Positions 32,520-41,745 of a stretch of 64,000 nucleotides of DNA are shown here, piece by piece. The notes beneath the pieces were generated by a model. That model ran no database searches, was not told the origin of the DNA, and saw nothing but the letters and a program-made list of their open reading frames with translations. The stretch comes from Hymenobacter sp. UV11 (lineage in GTDB: Bacteria; Bacteroidota; Bacteroidia; Cytophagales; Hymenobacteraceae), in the NCBI RefSeq assembly GCF_004684095.1, contig NZ_SRII01000004.1, forward strand, positions 62,001 to 126,000. The letters are read 5' to 3'. A program made the position numbers and the translations under genes. How positions within the stretch are numbered: position 1 is the first letter of the stretch; each line of letters begins with the position of its first letter.

Positions 32520-32902
32520 GCCCCAATATTAGGGCTGCCAACCCCACTTTGGGGCAGGCGGCGGCACGCGGCCTTGCGGCGGCAGGGCGTTGTCTCAACC
32601 GCAACGACTGCGCTGCCGGTAGGGGTAGGGGTATAGTCTGGGCGGAGTAAAAATGTAAGCAAGCTTGGAATGACGGGCTTTTTCAAAACTTCTTCCGTGA
32701 GGCGTAATAAGTTGTTATCCTGGCAGATACTGGTAGCTGCCTCACAGGGTGAGCTTTCGCCTCACAAACTGGCCAGCTTCGGGAGGAGCGCGCTTTGGCT
32801 AGCCCCGATAGCGCCGAGCGGGTCAAGCCGGGAAAGTGAAACGGCGGCGCACTTTTTGTAGGCAGTGTTAGCCAGCTACTTATCGTCATATATCTAAGTA
32901 AA
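32520..32902. other. 383-base gap without a recognised gene
   Basis: No reading frame here has a credible start or protein-like composition. It contains the short inverted pieces GTGAGGC and GCCTCAC near 32697-32770 and a TATATCTAAG sequence before the TTG at 32903. Nothing allows me to call an RNA gene. Confidence 0.4.
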
Positions 32903-33328
32903 TTGAATACTTCTATCCAATATTTTCGAAACCCGGCCGCTGAGATAACTTATTACCCCGCCGGCTACTTGCGGACCGACTGGCGCTCGATGGCCGCCGA
33001 GCCGGCCGAGCTGCGGGCCATTTACGAGCATGTGCTACAGGCCATGCAGCGCTACCAGGTAACGGCGCTGCTCTTTGTGCACCAGCAGCCGGAAGCTATT
33101 CCGTCATCGGTGCGAGAATGGCTGGTAGCCAATTGGATACCCCGCGCCATTCAGCAGGGCAAGTACCAGCGGTGCGCCATTGTAGAAAGCAGCAGTGCCG
33201 AGGCGATTCAGGTTACCCAAGCCATTGGGCGGCAAATAGATGGCACGTTGGCCTATGCCTTCTTTGCCGATGTGGAGGCGGCCACTACCTGGCTGCTGCA
33301 TTCCGCCAAGGCAGCCTTAGTGGCTTAG
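32903..33328 (+). CDS. Uncharacterised soluble protein
   Basis: The product is about 141 residues: NTSIQYFRNPAAEITYYPAGYLRTDW, then a helical middle (PAELRAIYEHVLQAMQRYQ), VTALLFVHQQPEAI, WIPRAIQQGKYQRCAIVESS, and a C-terminal AYAFFADVEAATTWLLHSA. The alternation resembles a STAS- or SpoIIAA-like alpha/beta fold, and similar short proteins occur in Hymenobacter. This is a loose inference. The start is a TTG since no ATG occurs before residue 30. The 3' end overlaps the GH3 gene by 12 bases. Confidence 0.55.
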   Translation: MNTSIQYFRNPAAEITYYPAGYLRTDWRSMAAEPAELRAIYEHVLQAMQRYQVTALLFVHQQPEAIPSSVREWLVANWIPRAIQQGKYQRCAIVESSSAEAIQVTQAIGRQIDGTLAYAFFADVEAATTWLLHSAKAALVA

Positions 33329-34843
33329 CGCCAGCACTTCTTCCAGCACCTGGCGCGAGTTGGCCAGGCGGGGCACTTTGCGCTGGCCGCCCAGGCGGCC
33401 GCGGTGGCGCAGCCAGGTTTCGAAGGTGCCGGGCGGCACAAAATGCACGCGGGGTGGGGCCAGCGCCAGGTCGCGGTGGCGCTTGGCGTCGTAGTCCGAG
33501 TTGAGGGCGCGCAATGCCTGGTCGAGACAGTTGGCGAAGGCCGCCGCGTCGGGGGGGGGTAGGGCGCCGGCCAGCTCCACGGCCCACTCGTGGCCGCCGC
33601 GCGACGTGCCGTGCCCCGCCGCAAAATAGACCGGCGCGGCCGTGAAATCGCGCACCGCGCAGCCCGTGGCCGCCGCCGCCGCCGCGATGGCCGCCTCGGC
33701 ATTTTCTACTACTACTTCTTCGCCAAAGGCATTGAGAAAGTGCTTGGTACGGCCCGTGATGCGCACCCGGTAGGGCCGCAGCGAAGTAAAGCGCACGGTA
33801 TCGCCCACCAAGTAGCGCCACAGCCCCGCGCTGCTGCTGATAACCAGCGCGTAGCTAGGCCCGATGGTCACGGCCTCCAGCGGCACCGGGCGCGGGTCGG
33901 GCTGGTCGAACTGCTCGGCGGGCAAAAACTCGTAGTAGATGCCGTGCTCCAGCAGCAGCAGCAGGTCGGGCGCACCGGGCTCGTCCTGCAAGGCAAAGTA
34001 GCCCTCCGAGGCGTTATAGATTTCCAGGTAGCGCAGCTGCTCGCCGGGCATCAGTTGCTGAAACAGCTCGCGGTAGGGGCCGAAGGCCACCGCGCCGTGC
34101 AAAAACAAGCCAAGCCGGGGCCATACCTGGCGCAGGTCGTCGGCGCCGGCCAGGGCCAGCACGCGGCGCAGCAGCACGAGCATCCAGGTGGGCACGCCGG
34201 CCAGCACCCGCACATCCTGGCGCAGCACGTGGCGGGCAATGCGCTCGATTTTCTCTTCCCACTCATCGAGTAGCGCGAGGGGTAGGGGCGGGGTGCGCAA
34301 GGTTTGGGCCCAGTCGGGCAGGCTGTTCATCACCAGGGCCGACACGTCGCCGGCCTGCGCTACCCCCCCAAACGGGCTGGGGCTGAGGCTGCCGCCCAGG
34401 CTCAGCGTTTTGCCGGCCAGCAGGCGGTGGGCGGGGTAGAGGTGGGTGGCCAGGGCCAGCATGTCGCGCCCGGCGCGGTAGTGGTTGTCGTGCAGGGCCT
34501 CGGGGGTGAGGGGCAGGTACTTGCTGCGGGCGTTGGTGGTGCCGCTGCTGCGGGCCTGCCAGCGCGGGGCGGGGCCGGGCCACAGCACGTCGGGCTGGCC
34601 GCGCAGCACCTTTTCTATCTCCGGGAAAAGCTGCTCGTAGGTGCTCACCGGCACGCGCTCGGCAAAGGCCTGGGCGCTCAGGCCGGGCGCGTAGCCGTAG
34701 CGCCGGCCCCACTCGGTGCGCTGCGCTCGGCCCAGCAGGTAGCGCAGCACGGCCGCCTGCGCCGCCAGCGGCTCGTGCCGCACCCGCGCCAGCCGGGGCA
34801 GGCTGCCCAGTTGAACGGCACGGGCGATGAGCTGGTCGAGCAC
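33317..34843 (-). CDS. GH3-like acyl-acid amido synthetase (GH3 auxin-responsive promoter family)
   Basis: The product is 508 residues, in the ANL-type GH3 family. ARWQARSSGTTNARSKYLPLTPEAL carries the phosphate-binding SSGTT motif; YNASEGYFALQDEPG is the second adenylate motif, and YLVGDTVRFTSLRPYRVRITGRTKHFLNAFGEEVV is the C-terminal hinge. GH3 enzymes adenylate a carboxylic acid and join it to an amine or amino acid. Bacterial members have no established substrate. It is placed between the protein at 32903 and lptB, in the same orientation as lptB. Confidence 0.88.
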   Translation of the reverse strand: MLDQLIARAVQLGSLPRLARVRHEPLAAQAAVLRYLLGRAQRTEWGRRYGYAPGLSAQAFAERVPVSTYEQLFPEIEKVLRGQPDVLWPGPAPRWQARSSGTTNARSKYLPLTPEALHDNHYRAGRDMLALATHLYPAHRLLAGKTLSLGGSLSPSPFGGVAQAGDVSALVMNSLPDWAQTLRTPPLPLALLDEWEEKIERIARHVLRQDVRVLAGVPTWMLVLLRRVLALAGADDLRQVWPRLGLFLHGAVAFGPYRELFQQLMPGEQLRYLEIYNASEGYFALQDEPGAPDLLLLLEHGIYYEFLPAEQFDQPDPRPVPLEAVTIGPSYALVISSSAGLWRYLVGDTVRFTSLRPYRVRITGRTKHFLNAFGEEVVVENAEAAIAAAAAATGCAVRDFTAAPVYFAAGHGTSRGGHEWAVELAGALPPPDAAAFANCLDQALRALNSDYDAKRHRDLALAPPRVHFVPPGTFETWLRHRGRLGGQRKVPRLANSRQVLEEVLALSH

Positions 34844-34872
34844 TTTTTTTAGTTATGAGTTATGAAAATCGT

Positions 34873-34997
34873 TTGTAATTGAGAGCGCAACGAAGTAGAG
34901 CGCGGCAATCTTTCCTTCACAACTGGGGTAGCAATTCAATGAAGCGAACGACTAGGAAAGATTGCCGCGCTTCACTTCGTTGCGCTCGCAATGACAG
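34873..34997. repeat. Inverted repeat, CATTGCGAGCGC family, slightly decayed
   Basis: The left half starts TTGTAATTGAGAGCGCAACG and the right half ends CGCTCGCAATGACAG. They pair over about 44 bases with several mismatches in the left arm. It lies between the lptB stop codon and the GH3 start, about 21 bases from the first. Confidence 0.88.
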
Positions 34998-35018
34998 ACG
35001 ATTGCTGTTGCTCATGAT

Positions 35019-35756
35019 TTACTCAAATGTCTTGCGCTTGAACTCGAAGTTGCGGCCCAGGTACACGCGGCGCACGGTTTCGTCGGCGGCCAGCTCCTCG
35101 GCGGTGCCGGCTTTGAGTAGCTTGCCTTCGAAGAGCAGGTAGGCGCGGTCCACGATGCTGAGGGTAGAGTTCACGTCGTGGTCGGTGATGAGGATGCCGA
35201 TGTTGCGGTTTTTGAGCTTGGCCACGATGCCCTGGATTTCCTCCGTCGCGATGGGGTCGACGCCCGCGAAGGGCTCGTCGAGCAGCACGAATTTGGGGCT
35301 CACGGCCAGGGCGCGGGCAATTTCGGTGCGGCGCCGCTCGCCGCCGCTCAGCACCTTGCCCAGGTTTTTGCGCACGTGGCCCAGGCTGAACTCGTCGAGC
35401 AGCTCCTCTACTTTGTCGCGCTGGGCCTGCTTAGGCATGTCCGTCATTTCGAGCACGGCCAAGATGTTTTCCTCCACGCTCAGGTCGCGGAACACGCTGG
35501 CTTCCTGGGCCAGGTAGCCCATGCCGCGCCGCGCCCGCTGGTAGATGGGCAGCCGGGTGATGTCCTCGTCATCCAGAAAAATAGTGCCCGAGTTGGCCTT
35601 CACCATGCCCACCATCATGTAGAAGCAGGTGGTTTTGCCGGCGCCGTTGGGGCCCAGCAGCCCCACTATTTCGCCCTGCGCCACGCTGAGCGACATGTCG
35701 TTGACGACGGTGCGGGCTTTGTATTGCTTAACGAGGTGCTCGGCGCGGAGAATCAT
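35019..35756 (-). CDS. lptB: LPS-export ABC transporter ATPase LptB
   Basis: A 245-residue ABC ATPase. It has Walker [10 protein letters not shown], the signature [17 protein letters not shown], Walker [15 protein letters not shown]-loop ITDHD, and the LptB hallmark [28 protein letters not shown]. LptB powers lipopolysaccharide transport with LptFG and the periplasmic bridge. The ATG at 35756 is preferred over a TTG 12 bases upstream because it lies 9 bases after a TACCTTTG box. It is transcribed away from the cupin gene. Confidence 0.95.
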   Translation of the reverse strand: MILRAEHLVKQYKARTVVNDMSLSVAQGEIVGLLGPNGAGKTTCFYMMVGMVKANSGTIFLDDEDITRLPIYQRARRGMGYLAQEASVFRDLSVEENILAVLEMTDMPKQAQRDKVEELLDEFSLGHVRKNLGKVLSGGERRRTEIARALAVSPKFVLLDEPFAGVDPIATEEIQGIVAKLKNRNIGILITDHDVNSTLSIVDRAYLLFEGKLLKAGTAEELAADETVRRVYLGRNFEFKRKTFE

Positions 35757-35765
35757 AGGCGGGGG

Positions 35766-35773
35766 CAAAGGTA
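35766..35773 (-). promoter_or_regulatory. -7 box TACCTTTG of lptB
   Basis: On the minus strand TACCTTTG matches the consensus, nine bases before the lptB ATG, so the leader would be very short. Confidence 0.55.
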
Positions 35774-35898
35774 AATCGTTCGGCCCCAGCAGCCCGGCGC
35801 CCGGCCGCTAACGCCGGACCCTGGGCAAAAAATTGCGTTTGCCGGGCAAAGCCATCCGGCCGGCTGGTGAGGTGGTAGTTACTGCCCGCCCGGCGGGC

Positions 35899-35906
35899 TA
35901 GCTTTG
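35899..35906 (+). promoter_or_regulatory. -7 box TAGCTTTG of the cupin gene
   Basis: TAGCTTTG matches the consensus, 54 bases upstream of the cupin ATG at 35961. No clear -33 element is seen. Confidence 0.45.
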
Positions 35907-35960
35907 CCCTATGAACAGTGCGCGCGGCGCGCCCATTTTTTCGCCCTACCCCCCTCTACT

Positions 35961-36467
35961 ATGGCAACCCCCGACACTCAGAAAGAACAGCTTTTTCAAG
36001 ACATCGCCCAGCGCCTGCACGAGCAGGGATTTCGCGTGGAGCGGCAGGACCCCAGCCGGCCCTGGGGCGGCTTCTTCGTGCTCGATGAGAGCCAGGCCCA
36101 GCAGTTTGCCGACGTGTATTTTAATGGCCTCGATGTGGCCAAGCTGCGCATTTCGGGCCAGCTGAGCCCCAAGATATTGCTGGTGGCGCCGCACCAGCGC
36201 CTGAGCTGGCAGTACCACTTCCGGCGCGCCGAAATCTGGCAGGTGGTGGAGGGCCCGGTGGGCGTGGCCATCAGCGACACCGACGAGCAGACGGAGGTAA
36301 AATCGTACCAGCCCGGCGAGCGCATTATTCTGAAGCAAGGCGAGCGCCACCGCCTGGTGGGCCTGGCCGGCTGGGGCGTAATTGCCGAAATCTGGCAGCA
36401 CACCGACGCCAGCCAGCCCTCGGACGAAGACGATATTGTGCGCGTGCAGGACGATTTCGGCCGCTAG
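35961..36467 (+). CDS. Cupin-domain phosphomannose-isomerase-like protein
   Basis: The product is 168 residues with a cupin resembling the C-terminal part of type II phosphomannose isomerase (AlgA/ManC): RPWGGFFVLDESQAQQF, LSPKILLVAPHQRLSWQYHFRRAEIWQVVEGPVGVAIS, and the metal-binding H-x-R-x(n)-E-x-W. The C-terminal EQTEVKSYQPGERIILKQGERHRLVG completes the barrel. No nucleotidyltransferase domain is present. The ATG at 35961 is chosen because MATPDTQKEQLF begins the domain. A TAGCTTTG box lies 54 bases upstream. Confidence 0.75.
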   Translation: MATPDTQKEQLFQDIAQRLHEQGFRVERQDPSRPWGGFFVLDESQAQQFADVYFNGLDVAKLRISGQLSPKILLVAPHQRLSWQYHFRRAEIWQVVEGPVGVAISDTDEQTEVKSYQPGERIILKQGERHRLVGLAGWGVIAEIWQHTDASQPSDEDDIVRVQDDFGR

Positions 36468-36479
36468 GCTGGGCGAAGA

Positions 36480-36557
36480 TTGTAAAACGGAGTGGTACTC
36501 CGTTTCCGGTAGAACAAAAATGTTCGCGCGGAAACGGAGTGCCACTCCGTTTTACAA
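36480..36557. repeat. Inverted repeat, ACGGAGTGGTACTCCGT family, 29-bp arms
   Basis: Arms at 36480-36508 and 36529-36557 are reverse complements with one mismatch and a 20-base loop. Each arm is itself a palindrome (AACGGAGTGGTACTCCGTT). It starts 12 bases after the cupin stop codon. A relative lies at 56407. Confidence 0.93.
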
Positions 36558-36657
36558 GTGTAAGGTAAACCGCCCGCCGCCGACTACTGTTAGGGAGGCT
36601 ATTGTGCCCGACCTTTGCGGCTTATACTTTCCTGGCAGCCTGCGGGCTGCTGTTTTT

Positions 36658-38856
36658 ATGGTAGAATTTAGTTTGCGCCGCCTCGCCGCCCTTCGGCTGA
36701 GTTGGCTACTGGTTATCCTGCTGAGCCTGAGCACTGTGGCTTCGGCCCAGATTGAGCGGCCCGTAACCTGGAAATTTGCTGCTTCGCCGGCCGATAAAGC
36801 GGGCGAGGCCACGCTCACCTTCTCGGCCAGTATTGCGGGCAACTGGCACATCTACTCGCAGTTTATTGAGGAAGGCGGGCCCGAGCCCACGAGCTTCAAG
36901 TTTACGCCCTCGCCCGACTATGAGCTGGTGGGCAAGGTGACGGAAAGCCCCGAGCCGGTGAAGGCCTTCGAAAAAGCCTTCAATATGAACATCGCCTACT
37001 TCCCCAAGCGGGCGGTGTTTAGCCAGAAAATCCGCCTCAAAGCCCCGCAAACCACCGTGAAGGGTACGCTTACCTTCATGGTCTGCAACGACGAGAAGTG
37101 CCTGCCGCCCGACGACCTGGACTTTAGCATTGCCGCAAAAGGTGCGGCACCAGCTGCCCAGGCCGCGCCTACCCCTGCCACGCCAGCTAAGGCCGTGCCG
37201 GTGGTGGCCGTTGCTCCCGCTCCTGCTACTTCCGCGCCTGTTGCGGCGGCGCCTACCCCGGCCGACACGGCCGTTTTCCGGCCTGATGCGGGCCCCGCGC
37301 CGATGCTGGCCCCGGCCGCCGCAACCGATTCGGTTGTCGCTACTAATGCGCCCGCGGTGCCGGTGGCTACGGCCGCGGCGGTGGCCGCGCCGGCCGCTAC
37401 GCAGTCGCTGTGGGCCATTTTCCTGGCCGGCTTTGTGGGCGGACTGGCGGCGTTGCTCATGCCGTGCATCTTTCCGCTGTTGCCATTCACGGTTAGCTAC
37501 TTCACTAAGGGTGAATACTCGAAGGCCGGATCGGTGGGCCGGGCGGCATTTTATGGCTTGAGCATCATTGTGATATACGTAGCGCTGGGCTTGCTCGTAA
37601 CCGTTATCTTTGGGGCTGACGCGCTTAATAATCTGGCTACTAACGGGGTATTTAACCTTGTGTTTTTTGCCCTGCTGGTGGTATTTGCGGCCTCCTTTCT
37701 GGGCGCGTTTGAGTTGACTTTGCCCAACTCCTGGATTGCCAAAACCGATACCCAGGCCGACAAGGGCGGGCTGCTGGGCATCTTTTTTATGGCGGCCACG
37801 CTGTCGCTGGTGTCGTTTTCGTGCACCGGGCCCATTATTGGTACGCTGCTGGTGCAGGCGGCTAGCACCGGGCATTTGCTGTCGCCGGCGCTGGGCATGT
37901 TTGGCTTCTCGCTGGCGCTGGCGCTGCCATTCACGGTGTTCGCGGCGTTTCCGGCGCTGCTCAAGTCGCTGCCTAAGTCGGGCGGCTGGCTGAACTCGGT
38001 GAAGGTGGTGCTGGGCTTTCTGGAGCTGGCGCTGGCGCTGAAATTCTTGTCGAATGTGGACCTGGCCTACCACTGGCAGTGGTTTGACCGCGAGGTATTT
38101 CTGGCGCTCTGGATTATTATTTTCGCGCTGCTGGGCTTTTACCTGCTAGGTAAGATTCAGTTTTCGCACGATAGTCCATTGCCCTACGTCTCGCTACCGC
38201 GGCTGTTTATGGCTATCATCGTGCTGGCCTTTACTACCTACTTGGTGCCCGGTCTGTGGGGCGCGCCGCTGCAAGCCGTGGCGGGTTTCCTACCCCCCCA
38301 GCACACCCAGGACTTCGACCTCTACACGCCCACCTTGGGCGGTGGCGGCGGGGGTAGCGCGGCCGCCGCGCCCCACGCGCAGCACAAGTACGGCGACCTC
38401 TTCCACGCGCCGCTGGGCCTCGATGCGTACTTCGACTACGACGAGGCCCGTGCCTACGCCCAAAAAGTCAATAAGCCGATTCTCATCGACTTCACCGGCA
38501 ATGCCTGCGTGAACTGCCGCAAGATGGAAGCCACCGTGTGGCCCGACCCGCGCGTGCTGCAGCGCCTGCGCAACGACTTCGTGCTGGTGCAGCTTTACGT
38601 GGACGACAAAAGCGAGCTGGCCGAAGCCGAGCAAACCGTATCAAAATTCAGCGGCAAGAAGCTGAAAACCATCGGCAACAAGTGGAGCGACTTCCAGGCC
38701 ACCCGCTACAACGCCAATTCGCAGCCCTTCTACGTGCAGCTTGACCCCACCACGGAAAAGGTGCTCGCTACCCCCCAGGGCGCGAATTACGACCCCGACA
38801 ACTTCGTGCGCTTCCTCGATAGCGGCCTGGCGGCAATGCGCGCCGGCCGCCGCTAG
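36658..38856 (+). CDS. dsbD: Thiol:disulfide interchange protein DsbD
   Basis: A 732-residue three-part protein. After a signal peptide, the N-terminal domain (nDsbD) shows MVCNDEKCLPP with its redox cysteines. An Ala/Pro-rich linker of about 90 residues follows. The membrane domain carries MPCIFPLLPFTVSYF and FSCTGPIIGTLL, with one active cysteine in each. A C-terminal thioredoxin-like domain has FTGNACVNCRKMEATVW (CxxC). DsbD moves electrons from cytoplasmic thioredoxin to periplasmic isomerases and cytochrome c maturation. The ATG at 36658 begins a clear signal peptide, unlike the ORF's upstream start. Confidence 0.95.
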   Translation: MVEFSLRRLAALRLSWLLVILLSLSTVASAQIERPVTWKFAASPADKAGEATLTFSASIAGNWHIYSQFIEEGGPEPTSFKFTPSPDYELVGKVTESPEPVKAFEKAFNMNIAYFPKRAVFSQKIRLKAPQTTVKGTLTFMVCNDEKCLPPDDLDFSIAAKGAAPAAQAAPTPATPAKAVPVVAVAPAPATSAPVAAAPTPADTAVFRPDAGPAPMLAPAAATDSVVATNAPAVPVATAAAVAAPAATQSLWAIFLAGFVGGLAALLMPCIFPLLPFTVSYFTKGEYSKAGSVGRAAFYGLSIIVIYVALGLLVTVIFGADALNNLATNGVFNLVFFALLVVFAASFLGAFELTLPNSWIAKTDTQADKGGLLGIFFMAATLSLVSFSCTGPIIGTLLVQAASTGHLLSPALGMFGFSLALALPFTVFAAFPALLKSLPKSGGWLNSVKVVLGFLELALALKFLSNVDLAYHWQWFDREVFLALWIIIFALLGFYLLGKIQFSHDSPLPYVSLPRLFMAIIVLAFTTYLVPGLWGAPLQAVAGFLPPQHTQDFDLYTPTLGGGGGGSAAAAPHAQHKYGDLFHAPLGLDAYFDYDEARAYAQKVNKPILIDFTGNACVNCRKMEATVWPDPRVLQRLRNDFVLVQLYVDDKSELAEAEQTVSKFSGKKLKTIGNKWSDFQATRYNANSQPFYVQLDPTTEKVLATPQGANYDPDNFVRFLDSGLAAMRAGRR

Positions 38857-38858
38857 CC

Positions 38859-39233
38859 GTGCCTACCCCCGCCGCGCCGGCCGGCCCGCGCTGGCTGCGC
38901 CACGGGTTGGCGCTGCTGTTTGTGGGCGCGGGCGCGCTGCATTTCATTCACCCCGAAACCTACCTGCGCATCATGCCGCCCGCCCTGCCCGCGCCCCGGC
39001 TGCTGGTGCTGCTGAGCGGCGCGGCCGAGGTGGCCGGTGGGCTGGGCCTGCTGCTGCCCGCCACCCGGCGCTGGGCCGCCTGGGGCCTGCTGGCGCTGCT
39101 GCTGGCCGTGTTTCCGGCCAATGTGTACATGGTAGGGCTAGCTGATGCGCTGCACATTCCGGCCTGGGTGCTGTGGGCGCGCTTACCCCTCCAGCCGTTG
39201 CTGATGTGGGCCGTGTGGCGGGCGGCGCGGTAG
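38859..39233 (+). CDS. DoxX-family membrane protein
   Basis: The product is 124 residues with four membrane segments: WLRHGLALLFVGAGALHFIHPETYL, LLVLLSGAAEVAGGLGLLL, AAWGLLALLLAVFPANVYM, and LPLQPLLMWAVW. These are typical of the DoxX/SURF4-like family. The start codon is GTG at 38859, only two bases after the dsbD stop codon, so it is translationally coupled to dsbD. A redox role is a plausible inference only. Confidence 0.82.
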   Translation: MPTPAAPAGPRWLRHGLALLFVGAGALHFIHPETYLRIMPPALPAPRLLVLLSGAAEVAGGLGLLLPATRRWAAWGLLALLLAVFPANVYMVGLADALHIPAWVLWARLPLQPLLMWAVWRAAR

Positions 39234-39360
39234 ATAGTGCCTTTGCCTTCAACGAACACTCCGCGCACCTCAGTGGCAATTCCTTTAAGGATGCCCTTGT
39301 GCAATTTCAAGCGCTTTAGCATCAATAGGGCAAGTCTCATCCTTAACCTCTGCTGGTGCC

Positions 39361-39744
39361 ATGAAAAAGACTATTCTTGCGCTGCTCTTGCCACTTAGGC
39401 TGTTAGCTGTTGACTACCCCGTCGTTGCTCAGTATACTAAGCCCGTCTCCCCAGTTAGTACCGCCACCCGCACGCTTACCGGGCGCGTTACCGATGCGCA
39501 GGGGCACGGGCTGGCGGGCGTTACAGTGCTGATGAAAGGTACTACTACAGGTACCCATACTAACGCAGCTGGGTACTACAGACTGGCTGGCGTGCCGTTG
39601 CAGGGTGCTTTGCTGCAATTTAGTTTGGCAGGTTTTAGTATGCAGGATAGGGCCGCCCTAGTGGCGGCTTCGCTGAACGTGGTGCTACAGGCGCACAGTC
39701 GCAATGAGCAAAAGGTAAAAGGTGATATATTAATTTTTGACTAA
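39361..39744 (+). CDS. Secreted carboxypeptidase-regulatory-like (CarboxypepD_reg) protein
   Basis: The product is 127 residues with a signal peptide (MKKTILALLLPLRLLAVDYPVVAQ) and a single beta-sandwich domain (TLTGRVTDAQGHGLAGVTVLMKGTTTGTHTNAAGYYRLAGVP). It is the same domain that begins SusC/TonB-dependent receptors, but here it stands alone with no barrel after it. It could be a relic or a free-standing binding protein. The 280 bases that follow hold no gene. Confidence 0.78.
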   Translation: MKKTILALLLPLRLLAVDYPVVAQYTKPVSPVSTATRTLTGRVTDAQGHGLAGVTVLMKGTTTGTHTNAAGYYRLAGVPLQGALLQFSLAGFSMQDRAALVAASLNVVLQAHSRNEQKVKGDILIFD

Positions 39745-40024
39745 GATGTGGCTACCTCTCTGCGTAAAGCAGCGCGGGTGCTTAACGGCCGAGCAACTAG
39801 GAGCAAATGAGCAAGCAGCAGGTACACGGCAGCGAGTGAAGTAGGAGGGTGGGAGATAGAGTAGCTAATCTAAGTAGCCTCGGCAAACTGCGCAAGCCGC
39901 CACTGGCAGCGGGTTGTGTTGCCCACGCGGGTTACTTATTGGCTACTTCGAGTACTATAGGGTGGACTGACTTCTGCGCAGAAGAGCCGCTTTTTTTCAG
40001 AGAAACCCTACCCCCGGATAAGCC

Positions 40025-41605
40025 ATGAAAAAAGTGCTTTGCCTGCTCGCCGTGCCCTTTGCGCTCGCCAGTTGCCACCAATCGTATGAGAAGACCGAGG
40101 TGCTCGCCGAGCCCTCCCAGGTCACTTACCAGGCTGATACACTAGCGCCGCCCGCCGAAGCAGAAGCTGGTGATACCTATGCCACCATTCAGGAAAACGC
40201 TTTCCGCGCCGCGGCCCGCGAGCCGCTGAGCACCTTCGCGCTCGACGTGGACCGGGCCAGCTACGCCAACGTGCGGCGCTTTCTGCAAGAAGGCCAGCTG
40301 CCCCCGCGCGATGCCGTGCGGGTCGAGGAACTGCTCAATTATTTCCACTACCAGCTGCCCGCGCCGGCCGCCGACAGCCCCGACCCGGTGCGCATCAGCA
40401 CCGAGCTGAGCGACTGCCCCTGGGCGCCCGGCCACCAGCTGGCTCGCATTGGCATTCAGGCCCGGCAGGTCGAAACGGCCAGCCTACCGCCCGCCAACCT
40501 CGTGTTTCTGGTCGATGTGTCGGGCTCGATGCTGGGTGATGACCGCCTGCCGCTGGTGCAGGCCGGCCTGCGGCTGCTGGTGCGCCAGCTGCGGCCCCAG
40601 GACCACGTGGCGCTGGTGGCCTACGCCGGCGCGGCCGGCCTGGTGCTGCCCCCTACCCCCGGCTCGCAGCCCGAAGTCCTCCTCGATGCCATTGACCGGC
40701 TCACGGCAGGCGGCTCCACGGCCGGCGGCGAGGGCCTGCGCCTGGCCTACGCGGTGGCGCGGCAAAATTTCCAAAAGGAAGGTGCCAACCGCGTGATTCT
40801 GGCCAGCGATGGTGATTTCAACGTGGGTGAAAGCTCGGACGCGGCGCTGGAGCAATTGATTGTGGATGAGCGCGCCAGCGGCGTGTATCTGACTGTGCTG
40901 GGCGTGGGCCGCGGCAACCTGCGCGACAGCCTCATGGAGCTGCTGGCCGACAAGGGCAACGGCAACTACGCCTACCTCGACAACCTCGATGAGGCTCGCC
41001 GCACGCTGGTGGCGCAGTTTGGCGGCACGCTCTTCACGGTGGCCAAAGATGTGAAGCTGCAAGTGGAGTTTAACCCCGCCCGCGTGGCCGACTACCGCCT
41101 CATCGGCTACGAAAATCGCTTGCTGGCCAACGACGATTTCAACAACGACCGCAAAGACGCCGGCGAGCTGGGCGCGGGCCACACCGTCACGGCCCTCTAC
41201 GAAATCGTGCCCACCGGCTCGGCTAACCCGTTGGTTGATAAGCTAAAATATCAAACCGAAGCTACCAGCCCTACCCCCCCTTCCGGCACCGACGTGCTCA
41301 CCGTGAAGCTGCGCTACCAGACGCCGCAGGGTGGCGCCAGCCAGCTGCTGGCCCAGCCGCTGGCCGGGGCTGCCGCGCCCATTGCCCAGGCCTCGGCCGA
41401 CCAGCAGCTTGCCGCCGGCGTGGCCGAGTTTGGGCTGCTGCTACGCCAGAGCGCGCAGCGCGGCACTGCCACTTACGCCAGCGCCGCCCAGCTGGCCCAG
41501 GCCGGCCGCGGCCCCGACCCCGAAGGCTACCGCGCCGAGCTAGTGCGGTTGGTAGGATTGGCCGAAGGAATGACGCCGGCCGACCAAACCGCTGGCCCGC
41601 GGTAG
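40025..41605 (+). CDS. VWA-domain lipoprotein (YfbK-like, DUF3520)
   Basis: The product is 526 residues with lipobox ALASC. After a spacer, a conserved N-terminal segment (STFALDVDRASYANVRRFLQEGQLPPRDAVRVEELLNYFHY) precedes a von Willebrand factor A domain with the MIDAS motif FLVDVSGSML, HVALVAYAGAAG and VILASDGDFNVGE. A C-terminal YfbK/DUF3520-type domain follows. Such proteins are envelope-anchored; the function is not known. The ATG at 40025 begins a classic lipoprotein signal peptide. Confidence 0.88.
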   Translation: MKKVLCLLAVPFALASCHQSYEKTEVLAEPSQVTYQADTLAPPAEAEAGDTYATIQENAFRAAAREPLSTFALDVDRASYANVRRFLQEGQLPPRDAVRVEELLNYFHYQLPAPAADSPDPVRISTELSDCPWAPGHQLARIGIQARQVETASLPPANLVFLVDVSGSMLGDDRLPLVQAGLRLLVRQLRPQDHVALVAYAGAAGLVLPPTPGSQPEVLLDAIDRLTAGGSTAGGEGLRLAYAVARQNFQKEGANRVILASDGDFNVGESSDAALEQLIVDERASGVYLTVLGVGRGNLRDSLMELLADKGNGNYAYLDNLDEARRTLVAQFGGTLFTVAKDVKLQVEFNPARVADYRLIGYENRLLANDDFNNDRKDAGELGAGHTVTALYEIVPTGSANPLVDKLKYQTEATSPTPPSGTDVLTVKLRYQTPQGGASQLLAQPLAGAAAPIAQASADQQLAAGVAEFGLLLRQSAQRGTATYASAAQLAQAGRGPDPEGYRAELVRLVGLAEGMTPADQTAGPR

Positions 41606-41621
41606 GGTTTGTAGCCTACTC

Positions 41622-41717
41622 CGTTTGTCATTGCGAGCTTGCGAAGCAATCGCACCTGCACGATTCACGTGGATTTCGTTCAGGTACGGTTGCCGCGCTC
41701 CGCTTGCAATGACAGAC
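41622..41717. repeat. Inverted repeat, CATTGCGAG family, decayed copy
   Basis: GTTTGTCATTGCGAGCTTGC on the left faces TGCCGCGCTCCGCTTGCAATGACAG on the right. Pairing is good at both ends and weaker inside (GCGAAGCAATCG against CGGTTGCCGCGC). It lies between the VWA gene and the APC permease gene, 17 bases after the first. Confidence 0.82.
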
Positions 41718-41745
41718 GAGGGTGACGCCGTTACCTTCGCCGTCT

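Noticed and set aside
32670..32861. A 63-residue ORF in the gap before the gene at 32903
   Set aside because: Its composition is not protein-like and there is no conserved motif or promoter.
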